Shown: positions 29,221 to 38,700 of the stretch, piece after piece
How the letters are laid out: each line of letters starts with the position of its first letter
How positions within the stretch are numbered: position 1 is the stretch's first letter
Source of the DNA: Candidatus Altimarinota bacterium
Lineage (GTDB): Bacteria > Patescibacteriota > Gracilibacteria > BD1-5 > UBA2023
Reading direction: 5' to 3'
NCBI GenBank assembly: GCA_028689065.1
Contig: JAQTWX010000002.1
Location: 90,656-131,271, forward strand
DNA length: 40,616 bases
Position numbers and translations under genes: made by a program
Notes under the pieces: model-generated
The model's input: only the letters and a program-made list of their open reading frames with translations
Told to the model about the DNA's origin: nothing
The model's database searches: none

Positions 29221-29484
29221 ATGTTTTTTATTAAAGTATTGTACGCGCTTTTTGGAATTGGTATAGGACTTGGTATTCTTAAATACCGAAAAATAGTCTA
29301 TAGTTGGACTGGCAGGTGGTACTGGGCAGAGAAATACCTCGGATCTGGTGGGACAGTATTTGTCATATCTCTTATCTGAATGGGATTTATATTTGTTAGT
29401 GTTGCCTATCCATTCGGAGTATGGGATAAACCACCGTCTAATAATACTATAAATACTGAGACTACTCACTCAAATCTTCCCTAG
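29221..29484 (+). CDS. Small two-helix membrane protein
   Basis: An 87-residue protein with hydrophobic helices at about 3-20 (FIKVLYALFGIGIGLGIL) and 46-65 (TVFVISLIGMGFIFVSVAY). A basic, aromatic loop lies between them (KYRKIVYSWTGRWYWAEKY), with a polar tail. UGA at 29377 (codon 53) is read as Gly inside the second helix. The Gly-rich first helix suggests helix packing. I do not recognise a family. It lies between a clear promoter and the S41 protease gene 40 bases downstream, so they may be co-expressed. Confidence 0.75.
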
Positions 29485-29524
29485 AAATAAAACACATAAT
29501 AATTCCTCACTGTAAAATTTGTCT

Positions 29525-31117
29525 ATGAAAAAAATTATCCTTCTTATTCTTCTTCTCTCTACAACAAGTGTTTTTGCAAAGAATATTGATTATCGAAATA
29601 TTAATTCTTATCCGATTGGAAGTGAAAACAGAGCTCTAAACTTTTGAGGATTTTTAACTGTATATTTTAATAGCATTGCGGCATACGAAAATATTCCTGA
29701 AAGTTATCAGTATATTGCTCTTAATTTTCGAAATGTAGAAAAAGGTACTCCTCTTTATAAAGCCCTTCAAAAGGGGGTATATATGGGATTTTTCAAAAAT
29801 CTGTCTATTGATCTTAAAACAACAGAACTTGCCACTCCAGAACAATTCACACGAGCAGTAGAATCTAATCTCGGACAAAAAATAGAACAGGTTGGTACAG
29901 GAAGACTTCTTACTCTTAAAGCAGTTCTTGATACTCTTGAACAACTCTATCAAGAACCTTCGCTTTCCTCTCAAGATAACAATGGAATAACAATGGAAAC
30001 TATAAATATAGGAGAATTTTATCCTATTACTACCGTTTCTAATTTTGCTATACTTAATGATGTTTATGAGAAACTCAAATATAGTTATTATGATAGTGCC
30101 AAACTTCAAGATGAAGTTCTTATACAAGGTGCCACAAAAGGTATGACAGAAGCAAGTGGTGACAAACATACCGCATATTTTCCTCCTGTTGAATCTAAGA
30201 ATTTTCAAGAAGGACTTGGTGGAGAGTTTGAAGGAATAGGAGCTTATATTGATATGCCAAAACCAGGAGAACTTCATATCGTCTCTCCTATGTCTGGAAC
30301 TCCTGCAGAGAAAAGCGGACTTAAATGAGGAGATATTGTGACAAAAATTGATGATCTCATTGTTACGGAATCTATTACTCTTCAAGAAGCAATTAGTAAG
30401 ATAAAATGAGTAAGCGGGACAAGCGTGAGGCTTCATGTAAAACGTGGTACCGAAGAGCTTGATTTTACTATTGTTCGTGCAAAGATTACTATCAATTATG
30501 TAGAGTATAAAAAACTTGATAATATGGATCAGTATATAAAAATCACCACTTTTGGAGCAGGAGTGAAAGATGCATTCATACAAGCACTTACTGCTATATC
30601 AAAAGATCAAAGTAACGGAAAAATTATTATTGATCTTCGAAATAATCCAGGAGGAAGTCTCGATGAAGTTGCTGCCATACTTGATTATTTTGTCCCAAAG
30701 GGACAAAGTGTTGTACATATCAAGTATAAAAATACTATCTCTGAAATACAAAGCGAAGGACAAAATCTCATAGATTTCACAAAAAGAAAAATTGTTATTC
30801 TTATAAACTGAGGAAGTGCTTCTGCTTCTGAAATTATGACAGGAACTATCAAAGATTACCTCGGAAACAATGTTCGAATCATCGGAGAAAAATCCTATGG
30901 AAAAGGTTCTGTACAAAGTCTTGATGCTTATGTTGATGGGTCAAGCTTCAAATACACTATAGCTAAATGGTTTACAGGAAAAACCCAAACAGGAATTGAT
31001 GGAACTGGAATTCAGCCAGATATCGTAGTGGAGTTCAATGAACAACTCTGGAAAAATACTATTACAACTACTGCACGGGATAATCAAATGGAATATGCGA
31101 AGAATCTAAATTGGTAG
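29525..31117 (+). CDS. S41-family C-terminal processing protease with SLH-like N-terminus
   Basis: A 530-residue exported serine protease that trims protein C-termini in the envelope. The signal peptide MKKIILLILLLSTTSVFA is followed by a region of about 90 residues resembling an SLH unit (LNFRNVEKGTPLYKALQKGVYMG, then LATPEQFTRAV), a peptidase N-domain, and a PDZ domain (GIGAYIDM..., GLKGGDIVTKIDD). The catalytic core has IIIDLRNNPGGSLDEVA, then ILINGGSASASEI with the catalytic Ser in the SASAS run (431-435) and the general base Lys460 in YGKGSVQ. UGA is read as Gly at four places, including PDZ GLKGGD and NGGSASAS, both strongly conserved. It shares the SLH-like layout with the surface protein at 16909. 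Confidence 0.93.
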
Positions 31118-31118
31118 A

Positions 31119-31167
31119 ATTCATTAAAAAAAATAGTCCACTACAGCGGACTATTTTTTTAATGAAT
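31119..31167. terminator. Bidirectional terminator between the S41 protease and pilC copy 2
   Basis: A long inverted repeat (about 20 bases per arm, ATTCATT-A8-TAGTCC against GGACTA-T7-AATGAAT) with a short loop lies between convergent genes. The right arm overlaps the stop codon of the minus-strand gene. Confidence 0.9.
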
Positions 31168-32271
31168 CACATTTACCATATTGAAGAATGGCAACATAAT
31201 CGCCATAATGATAACTCCAACGATGCCTCCGATTCCGATAATAATTATAGGTTCTATCATACTTGAAAGTCCTTTAATAGTTGCATCCACATCTTTATTA
31301 TACCGAACTGCTATTTTTTCAAGCATATGTGCAAGCGAACCAGTCTGTTCTCCAATCTTAACAGACATGGAAAGTTCTATAGGGAAACATGCTATTCTAC
31401 GCTTAAATCCAACCTCATTATCCCCTATTGTTTCTCCTCGAATCTTTCGCTCAATATATTCTCCTCCAAGTGCTGCAGAAAGTGTTTTTCCTGCTTTGAT
31501 ATCAAGTATTATTGCGTCAATCTCTGTCTCGTAATATGTGTTCTCCATACCAGTTCGGACAATAGAAAGCGAGCGATTAATAAGAATGCCCGCATTAAGA
31601 AGTGTTGCAAGAAATTCTGTAAATATAATGAGAATCTTTTTTCGAATAAGACTCCCAAAAATAGGAATAGTAAGAATATATCGATCGAATCCATATCGGA
31701 AACGAGGATTTCTAAGAGCAAAAATAAATCCTATAATACACAAGACAATACCAATCCCCAAATATGCTCATTCGCTTCTGAGAAAATGACTTGCACTAAT
31801 AATAAACTGTGTAAGAGGAGGAAGATTGACATGCGAATCTTGATAGATTTTCTCTATCTTTGGTACCACATATGTCATAATGGTTACAACCATACCAATT
31901 GCAACAAGTATTATAGAAACGGGATAAATAAGAGCCTGTTTAACTTTACGTTCAAGATCTTGTTGTTTTTCTTCGCGTTCTGTAATAAGTGTGATTACCT
32001 GTCCCATTTTTCCTGTCGCCTCCCCCATCTCAAACATTGCTCGATCAAATGGGGAAAATATTTTCGGAAGACTTTCACAAACTTGTATAATATTTTGTCC
32101 TGATTCAATGGCTTGTTTAAAATAAACACTTGTGTCCTGAATATGTTTATTTTCTGATTGAAAATAGATAATCTGTAATGCACGAACTATAGGAATTCCC
32201 GCATTAATAAGACTCCCGAAATTATCAAGAAAGAGGATTTTTTCTTTGCGAGAAAAATGTAATTTTTGCAT
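31159..32271 (-). CDS. pilC: PilC/GspF-family pilus inner-membrane platform protein (copy 2)
   Basis: A 370-residue polytopic protein with two GspF domains. The first has FLDNFGSLINAGIPIVRALQII, MFEMGEATGKMGQVI and VKQALIYPVSIILVAIGMVVTIMTYVVPKI. The second has IFTEFLATLLNAGILINRSLSIV, MSVKIGEQTGSLAHMLEKIA, and the C-terminal IEPIIIIGIGGIVGVIIMAIMLPFFNM. It is closer to the textbook PilC sequence than copy 1. One UGA (31768-31770) is read as Gly in LRSEGAYLG. It stands alone, away from PilN/O-like genes, with a promoter sharing its -35 with divergent hsp20. Two different platform proteins suggest two pilus or pseudopilus machines. Confidence 0.94.
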
Positions 32272-32305
32272 ATTTTATGTATGGATAGGAAAGATTCTTT
32301 TGTCC

Positions 32306-32334
32306 ATACTAGCACAAAAGAGAAAAATTTGCAA
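32306..32334 (-). promoter_or_regulatory. Promoter of pilC copy 2, sharing its -35 with hsp20
   Basis: Minus strand: TTGCAA (32334-32329), a 17-base spacer and TAGTAT (32311-32306), 35 bases before the start codon. TTGCAA is its own reverse complement and is also the -35 of the hsp20 promoter. Confidence 0.6.
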
Positions 32335-32356
32335 AAAAACCATTCCTGAATAGGAT
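32329..32356 (+). promoter_or_regulatory. Promoter of the hsp20 operon
   Basis: TTGCAA (32329-32334), a 16-base spacer and TAGGAT (32351-32356), 39 bases before the start. It is divergent from, and shares the -35 with, the pilC copy 2 promoter. I see no CIRCE-type inverted repeat. Confidence 0.58.
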
Positions 32357-32394
32357 GTGTCATAAATAGTCACTATCCCCTTAATAATCCCTCT

Positions 32395-32832
32395 ATGTTC
32401 AAAGCATTTCAAGGAGACGATCATGATGAAGATATAAAACACTGACACCATTCTGTTGAAGTGAGAATGGAAGATGATAATATTATAGAGGAGGAACTCG
32501 GACAAGTAGCGCTTGATATTCTCGATTGTCCTGATATGATAGTCATCATAGCACCGATTGCCGGAATGGATACAGAAAATGTAGATATTTCCGTTTCTCG
32601 AAATATTCTCACTATTTCAGGAGAACGACAGCGTCCTGAAATCTATGATAGTGCTGATCGTATACTTGTAGAAGAATGTTTCTATGGACCATTCTCTCGA
32701 TCTGTAATACTTCCTGAAAATCTCGCTTTCAACAAAGTGAGTGCGAATATGGAAAACAATCTTCTCCGCATCGAAATCCCAAAACTTATTTTCGGAGAAA
32801 AAACTATTAAAATCAATAAATTAGAAGGATAA
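32395..32832 (+). CDS. Hsp20/alpha-crystallin small heat-shock protein
   Basis: A 145-residue ATP-independent holdase chaperone. The alpha-crystallin domain occupies about 45-140: MIVIIAPIAGMDTENVDISVSRNILTISGERQRPE, then VEECFYGPFSRSVILPENLAFNKVSANMENNLLRIEIPK. The family A-x-x-x-n-GvL motif appears as VSANMENNLLRIEIPK. The N-terminus is short and acidic with His residues (DDHDEDIKHGHHS) and includes one UGA (32443-32445, codon 17) read as Gly. It is the first gene of a four-gene plus-strand run ending with rsmA and a terminator. ATG 32395 gives a plausible N-terminus; an internal Met at 32461 is possible but would drop the UGA-containing segment. Confidence 0.92.
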
Positions 32833-32844
32833 TCCCCTGCAATC

Positions 32845-33111
32845 GTGTTTAATAAAGATGAAAAGATTCACAAGCAATCTATTAAGAAAATAGATGCCCT
32901 CGTAACATGACTCCTTCTCTGAGGAGTAGTTGCCTCGATTTATGGTATTAAAAAAACCAATAAATATCTAGATAAACAACAAAAACAAGAAGGTGGAATA
33001 AAAAAGGGTAGTATCAAAAAAATATTAAAGATGCTTATTTTCTGATATCCAGAACCCCTACCTGTAGTAGAAAAAAAGAAGAGTTTCTTTGAACGACTTT
33101 TTAAAAAATAA
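32845..33111 (+). CDS. Small membrane protein, 88 residues, GTG start
   Basis: An unrecognised protein with a basic N-terminus (FNKDEKIHKQSIKKIDA), one hydrophobic helix (ALVTGLLLGGVVASIYGI, about 19-36) and a long basic cytoplasmic tail (KKTNKYLDKQQKQEGGIKKG...FFERLFKK). Three UGA codons are read as Gly, two in the membrane helix and one in LIFGYPEP. No long standard-code ORF exists here, so the gene is easily missed. The start is probably GTG at 32845, 12 bases after hsp20; no in-frame ATG lies near. It ends 4 bases before the next gene. It is supported by the open frame, its place in a tight gene run and typical composition, not by homology I can name. Confidence 0.65.
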
Positions 33112-33115
33112 ATCT

Positions 33116-33826
33116 ATGAGGAAAGTTATTTTTACACTCAGCATTCTTTTGTCGATTCTATTCAGTGGGGCATTCTTATGAGTTTTTGCTACTGAATCTA
33201 CAACAACCTCAAAGTACGCAAAAGAAATAGATGCTTGTATTGATGCGAATAAAGAATGAAGAGCAAAAAGTATAGAGAGTTATATTTGTCCTGTTGGAAC
33301 CCTCAGTCCACAACAAATCGCTTTTCAGGTCATTATGAGTATAGAGTTTCAAAAACTCGACGATGAGATAAAAACGATTCTTAAAGTTATTTACACAGGA
33401 AATAATAAAGATATTGGACAACTTGCTGCTACTATCAAAAATTATTTTGATGATTTATATTCAAAAAAATATAAAGATATATGTAATAAAACCGTTCAGA
33501 ATGAAGCTACTCTATATTTTCAGTCAAAAGGAGGATCTCTTGTCACTGACAATGATATTCAAAGTTTTCTCTTTGGACAATCCAATAATAGCAATAAACT
33601 TTTTTCTTGTCAGGAATTAGTTGATAGAAAACTCAAAGCGTATAAAGAATCTGCATGGCTTCTCGGAGAAGCAGCTGTGGTTAATTCTTTCAAAAATGAC
33701 AAGCATACATATATGCGAAAACTCAAGGATCAATATGAAAAATTCCTCAATAAATGGACAGTATATATTGGGCAACTCAGTATCATAAAAGATAAATGGA
33801 CATCAAAAACTAAAGTAACTCAATAA
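33116..33826 (+). CDS. Exported protein of unknown function, 236 residues
   Basis: An exported protein with a signal peptide (MRKVIFTLSILLSILFSGAFLGVFA, where UGA gives the Gly). The mature part is mostly helical with four Cys (DACIDA, YICPVG, DICNKT, FSCQEL), which could form two disulfides outside the membrane. Other features are VGTLSPQQIAFQVIMSIEFQKLDDEIKTIL and a basic helical C-terminus. A second UGA is read as Gly in NKEGRAKS. I do not recognise the family. It lies 4 bases after the small membrane protein and 15 bases before rsmA. The length and the coherent signal peptide make the readthrough gene convincing. Confidence 0.8.
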
Positions 33827-33841
33827 AATAACGATATTACA

Positions 33842-34807
33842 ATGAATCACCAAGAAATTCTTAAATATTATGGTATCCGAGCACAAAAATCCCTCGGACA
33901 GAATTTTTTGGTCAATGACAAAATACTCGAAACCATTGCAGATAGTATCGATATAACAGGAAAAAATATCCTCGAGATTGGACCCGGATACGGAGCACTT
34001 ACAGAAAAAATCCTTGCTCGAAAACCAAAAACACTTACTCTTGTCGAGCTAGATAAGACAATGATAAGTATTTTAAAATATAGAATTAACGAAGGAACTC
34101 TGGTTATTCCCGAAGAAACGATATTCACAATTATCGAAGGGGATATTTTGAAATATACACCATGAAAAAATATATCTCAGGATTTGGAAAACTCTAAAAA
34201 ATGATGAAATTTGTCATGAAAATCGAGTATCTGAGCGAGTTGTACTGAAGATAGTACGATGAGTGAAGAAACGGAGATTTGAACGCAAAGTTCGCATTTT
34301 AGAGAGTCTTCCTATTCGGTTATTGCCAATATCCCGTACTATATCACCTCTCCCATCCTTTTTCGATTCCTTCATGAGCTCGAAAATAAACCAGTGGAGA
34401 TGGTAATTCTTATGCAAAAAGAAGTGGGTGATAAAATACTCCGGAAAAAATGATATAATAATTCCTATCTCTCACTCGCTCTAGAATTCTCGTGCGAAGC
34501 AATCAGAGAAATATGTCTCGTTGAAAAAGAGAACTTCATACCAGCACCGAAAATAGACTCGAGTGTGCTCTATTTTAAAAGAAAAGAATGATATAATATC
34601 CTGAAAGCGAAACAGTTTCTAAAAATCACAAGTGCCGGATTTATCTCCCCGAGAAAGAAACTCCTTTCTAATCTCGCAAATACTCTTCAGATAAATAAAG
34701 AACTTATCCTGACTTATTTTGAACAACTCGGATTTCTCGAAACTATTCGCGCAGAGGAAGTGGAAATTGAGAAATGGATGAAACTTATAGAAAAAATTGG
34801 AAAATAA
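33842..34807 (+). CDS. rsmA: 16S rRNA dimethyladenosine methyltransferase RsmA/KsgA
   Basis: A 321-residue SAM-dependent enzyme that dimethylates A1518 and A1519 of 16S rRNA. The family markers are [16 protein letters not shown], motif [35 protein letters not shown] and the catalytic [11 protein letters not shown]. They continue through [28 protein letters not shown] and the C-terminal [15 protein letters not shown]. About 50 residues between GDILKYTP and VIANIPYY carry six UGA codons and no family motif, an insertion some 30 residues longer than usual. Eight UGA codons in total make it unreadable in the standard code. It is the last gene before the terminator at 34831-34880. Confidence 0.93.
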
Positions 34808-34830
34808 AAAATATAGATTATACTCTCTTT

Positions 34831-34880
34831 ACCAGTGAGACGGTTTTCCTCCTTTACACCGTTTCCTGGTATTTTTTATG
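34831..34880 (+). terminator. Terminator after rsmA
   Basis: ACCAG...ACGGT and ACCGT...CTGGT form two 5-base stem segments with a small internal bulge, followed by ATTTTTTAT, 24 bases after the rsmA stop. Confidence 0.75.
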
Positions 34881-34912
34881 TAAATTTTTAAACAAACATA
34901 TAATGAAATCTT

Positions 34913-35326
34913 CTATCCAATCAAAACATCACTGAAATCATCCACTATCCCGTCTCCGAGATATATATGGATTGCATTACGTGTAGCAAGGAGTCCGAGT
35001 ACACTTGCTTGCTTCCGACGAGAAGATACCTGAAATCCAATCATCTCACGAACCGTTTCAAAGTTCATAGTAAGAATATCTGAAATATTCATCCCGATAA
35101 TAGATTCTCCAAATATACTCGTACAAGCAGTTGTCACAATCGCAGTATTTCCCTCAAAAGAGAAATCTTCTATCATCCCCGTATCATCGAGTTTCAAAAA
35201 TACTGTCAGAGCATCGCCACAGTTTCGATTCTCCTCAAAGTGTTTGATGGTTGCATCTTCCAAAATCCCCTTATTCGGGGGATTTTTTGCATACTCAAGG
35301 AATATTTCAGTGTAAACTGCAGACAT
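34913..35326 (-). CDS. SufU/IscU-like Fe-S scaffold homologue with altered cysteines
   Basis: A 137-residue member of the NifU-N/IscU fold, recognised from YTEIFLEYAKNPPNKGIL, NRNCGDALTVFLKLDDTGMIEDFSFEG and GESIIGMNISDILTMNFETV. It starts three bases after the cysteine desulfurase gene ends, the normal SUF arrangement. Only the first ligand, Cys36 in NCGD, is at its usual place. The second ligand position (normally GC in F..yGC) is Ala, and Cys68 appears six residues later in TTACTS. The third (HC..LA) is Ala in RRKQASVLGLLA. It may be a relay or a degenerate scaffold. It has no UGA codon and ends in TAG. Confidence 0.82.
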   Translation of the reverse strand: MSAVYTEIFLEYAKNPPNKGILEDATIKHFEENRNCGDALTVFLKLDDTGMIEDFSFEGNTAIVTTACTSIFGESIIGMNISDILTMNFETVREMIGFQVSSRRKQASVLGLLATRNAIHIYLGDGIVDDFSDVLIG

Positions 35327-35329
35327 ATT

Positions 35330-36556
35330 TTAATTTTTAATAGAAAGAATTTCTGTAAATACCTCAAAAAATCGATCAATATCCTCTCGGGTATTATAGA
35401 GGAAAAGACTCATTCGAATACTTCCAGTAATACCCTGATTCTGCATAAGTGGTTCCGCACAATGATGTCCAGCTCGCACGCAGATGTTTTGATCAGCGAA
35501 AGCATCTGCGATATCAGAAATATGCATTATTTCGGTTGCAAAGCTGAATACTCATATTCTCCCCTCTTCTTTCTCTGAACCAATCAATTTTATTTCTGGA
35601 AACTGTTTTTTAAATTCACCCCATTTCTCAAGTGTATAATGTACGAGGTCTTTCTCGATTCACTCTATCTCTGTATATCCACCGATAGATTCCATGAATT
35701 CTATAGCACGAAGGAGACTTCCTGCTCCGATAATATGCGGAGTTCCGGGCTCAAACCGAGATGGAAGACCTGCGGGGGCGAAACTATCTTCATGAACCCA
35801 ATTAATCGCTCCACCTCCACCGATAGACGGAACAAGTGATTTCAGAAGTGACTTCTTTCCATACATAATCCCGAGACCTGTATCGGACATAAGTTTATGT
35901 CCTGTGAACACGAGATAATCGATATCGAGAGTCTGAACATCTACCCGAAAATGCGGAACTGCTTGACTTCCATCAATCATAAAAATACTCGATGGATTTT
36001 TAGAACGAATCAAATCCCTCGCACGGACGAGGTCAAAAACCGATCCAGTCACATTGGATGCAGCAGTCAAGGAAACGACTCGGACATCAGGAGTGAGTTT
36101 TGCTTCAAAGTCTCGGAAATCCAACCCAAAATCCGCATCGAGTCCAATGAATTCTACTTCGATTCCAATTGTTTCCTTGGCAATAAGCCACGGAACAATA
36201 TTCGCATGATGCTCAGCCCGAGAGAGGAGAACTTTATCCCCTTTCCGGAGTTGTCCGGAGTGGACGAGAGAACTTGCAAGGATATTGAGAGCGGAAGTCG
36301 CATTGTAACTATATGAAATCTCCGCAGTCTCTCGAGCGTTGATGAGTCGTGCCACCGCTTCCTTCGACCCATGATAGAGTACTTCCGAAGCTTCTGAGAG
36401 ATCATATGCTCCACGATGAATATTGGCGTACTCTTGCTCCATATGCTGTTTCATCCCCTCTATCACCACGCCCGGTTTCTGAGCCGTCGAGGCACTATCC
36501 AAGTACACCAAATCCGAATGATGCGAAAAAACAGGAAAGTGAGAGCGGAGGGACAT
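35330..36556 (-). CDS. sufS: SufS-type cysteine desulfurase
   Basis: A 408-residue PLP enzyme that takes sulfur from cysteine for Fe-S and thio-cofactor assembly. It has YLDSASTAQKP, ANIHRGAYDLSEAS, the His stacking motif SRAEHHANIVPW, the PLP Lys221 in FTGHKLMSDTGLGIMYG, RFEPGTPHI and the catalytic Cys366 in VRAGHHCAEPLM, typical of the SufS (group II) class. UGA is read as Gly at two sites: IEGIEKDLVHY and GRIGVFSFATE, the latter at a conserved position. No SufB, C or D gene is in the window; only the scaffold-like gene follows. The start at 36556 gives the canonical N-terminus. Confidence 0.96.
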
Positions 36557-36580
36557 GATAGTATTTGATTTTATATAAAT

Positions 36581-37201
36581 TTACAATTTAGATTGTCACT
36601 GAATGAAGAGTAATATATATACTATAACCAATAAAATAAGAAATGTATTTATAAGAAAAGATCCTACATTTTTAATGTACTTTTCCGGTTCTGTCTGAAT
36701 ATTTTTATCTGTAACGGAATCTGATATATTATTTATTTTCCCATTCTTTTGAAGTTCCATAATAACTTCTGACATCCAATATATTCCACTTGTAGAATAT
36801 TCATCTGAATGCATCCGATAGTGTTTTCCTTCTACATCAAACTGGATTTCCGAATTAGATACTCTACGTTCATTTAGTCATTGTGATAAAGTTTTCAGCT
36901 TATTAATAAGCTGAATATTTTTCATAAGTCCAACGTCAATATTTTTTCATCCAAGACGAATAGTCCCTTTTTCAACATCTATAGAAACCCTATAGTGCCA
37001 TGCTGTTCAAAAAATAAGAATCGTTACCAAACACCAAAGACAAAAAGGAATGATCTCATTGAAATTAAGATTACCGCCCGCTTCTATAAAATCAATATTT
37101 CCAAAATTTCCCAGTATAGCTATACTAAGAAATATATAAGAAGGAAGGAAAAGTATCAGGAAAATCGGATTATGTGTTCCTGTGCACGTAACTTTTTTCA
37201 T
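36581..37201 (-). CDS. Membrane protein with three helices, unknown function
   Basis: A 206-residue protein with two N-terminal membrane helices (about 12-33 and 47-65). A soluble domain (about 66-175) has SIDVEKGTIRLGG and IQFDVEGKHYRMHSDEYSTSGIYWM, followed by a C-terminal helix (FLINTFLILLVIVYILLFIQ). Four UGA codons are read as Gly (LIFGTAWHY, RLGGKNID, SQGLNERR and FIQGQSKL). The last one adds five residues after the helix before TAA at 36581. The domain architecture (two helices, soluble, one helix) is like some DUF3592 proteins, but I claim no homology. It lies between tyrS and sufS on the same strand. Confidence 0.78.
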
Positions 37202-37219
37202 GATAAGTATCTTAAAAGA

Positions 37220-38422
37220 TTATTTCACAAATACATTTCGAAATTTTTTCTTCCCCATCTGAATAAGTGTTCCTTTCTCGGATGAAAGAGAAATTATCAT
37301 TTTTACATCAGAAATAACTTCATTGTTCACTCGCACACTTCCGCCTGAGAGAGCATTTCGCACATCTCCGGTTGTTGCACAGAACTTGAGCTCCTTGAGA
37401 AGATTCCCGAGTTCTATCTCCGAAACCCCAAGATAGATTTTCTCGATTTCATCTTCACTCGGTACAATCCCATCGGTGAGTACTTTCTCGAAATACACTT
37501 TTCCGGCGATTGCCGCTTCCTCTCAATGATAGAGTGAAACGATAATATGGGCTAGATCCATCTTAATATATTTCGGATTCTCATCCGATAAAAGTCGTGT
37601 CTTATATGGTTCTATTTCTGAGAGAAGGAGTGTAGTACAATGAATGAAGTATGGGAGGATAAGCTCATCCTTAATCTCCATAATCTTCACGAACATATCG
37701 TTCGGAGCATCGGAGAGTCCAATAAAGTTCTTGTAGGTTTTGCTCATCTTACGACCATCTGTCCCTTCGATGAGATTAAACATCATAATATCTTGTTTTT
37801 CCTGACCATATGCTTCTTGGAGGGTTCGCCCTGCGAGGAGATTGAAATACTGATCATTTCCTCCAAGCTCCACATCTGCCTTCGCTTGGACACTATCCCA
37901 TCCCTGCATAATCGGGTAGAGAAATTCTTGGAGGGAAATACGCACTCCTCCATTATACCGCTTGGAAAAGTTATCCCTATCGAGCATCTCTGCAACCGAG
38001 AAGTTCTTGGCAAGCTCTCCAACGGTATTAAAATTTGTCGTATCCATCCACTCACTATTGTAATGAACCTCAAGTTGGGAGAGATCGAGAATCTTTCCGA
38101 ACTGTGCGAGATAATTCTCCGCATTCTTTCGGGTCTCTTCACGCTTCAGCATCGGACGCTCCGCATCCTTATCGGATGTATCTCCTACTTGAGCGGTCGC
38201 ATCACCAATTATGAGGACAATCTGGTGCCCGAGCTCCTGAAAAGCACGAAGCTTCAGAATAGGAACCGCATGTCCGATATGAACCACTTCCCCTGTTGGA
38301 TCAATTCCAAACTTAATGCGGAGTTTCTTTCCGGATGCAAGTCGTTTTTCGAGATGTTCTCGGTCAATAATACGAGAAACCCCCTTTTCGAGGAGGTTTT
38401 GAATAAGAATATTTTGTGACAT
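37220..38422 (-). CDS. tyrS: Tyrosyl-tRNA synthetase
   Basis: A 400-residue class I synthetase that charges tRNA-Tyr. The HIGH motif is at residues 48-51 (VVHIGHAVPIL), and KMSK at 225-228 (TDGRKMSKTYKN). The tyrosine pocket segment is FLYPIMQGWDSVQAKADVELGGNDQYFNL. A C-terminal S4 RNA-binding domain ends the protein (ALSGGSVRVNNEVISD). One UGA (37523-37525, codon 300) is read as Gly in SLYHGEEAA, a conserved Gly linking the catalytic core to the S4 arm. It lies 24 bases after a small unknown gene and upstream of the membrane protein. Confidence 0.96.
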
Positions 38423-38446
38423 AAAAATGAATTGAATTAAATACCT

Positions 38447-38692
38447 TTAGATTATTTCCCATTGAAATCCCCCCTCTCTTGCATTCAGTATTTTACGAAC
38501 TTTTCATATAAATAATTTTTGCATCTTCTCCATTCCTCTTATATTCAACATATCTTTTATATCTTCTTCTTTTTTAGAAATCTGTAATATTCTATGATAT
38601 GCTCACTGGTACATTACAACATCTACACAAGCAGGATCATGCTGATAAGATTCTTCCAATTGAGATATTAATGCGTGATGAATTTCATTCAT
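38447..38692 (-). CDS. Small unknown protein between clpP and tyrS
   Basis: An 81-residue protein hidden by two UGA codons (read as Gly in MYQGAYHR and LFIGKVRK). It is helical and charged, beginning MNEIHHALISQLEESYQHDPACVDVV, with ILQISKKEEDIKDMLNIRGMEKMQK in the middle. It starts 9 bases after the clpP stop and ends 24 bases before tyrS, so it fills an otherwise unexplained 278-base gap in a co-directional run. I do not recognise it; it has one Cys and no membrane segment. The open frame, tight spacing and amphipathic composition are the only evidence. Confidence 0.6.
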
Positions 38693-38700
38693 GAAAAGAT

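Noticed and set aside
3599-34807. Many genes split into pieces, looking like frameshifted pseudogenes or assembly errors (glmS, rsmA, FAD dehydrogenase, PilC, HlyD-like).
   Set aside because: Every break is an in-frame TGA with no frameshift, and reading it as Gly restores conserved motifs. This is a code change, not decay.
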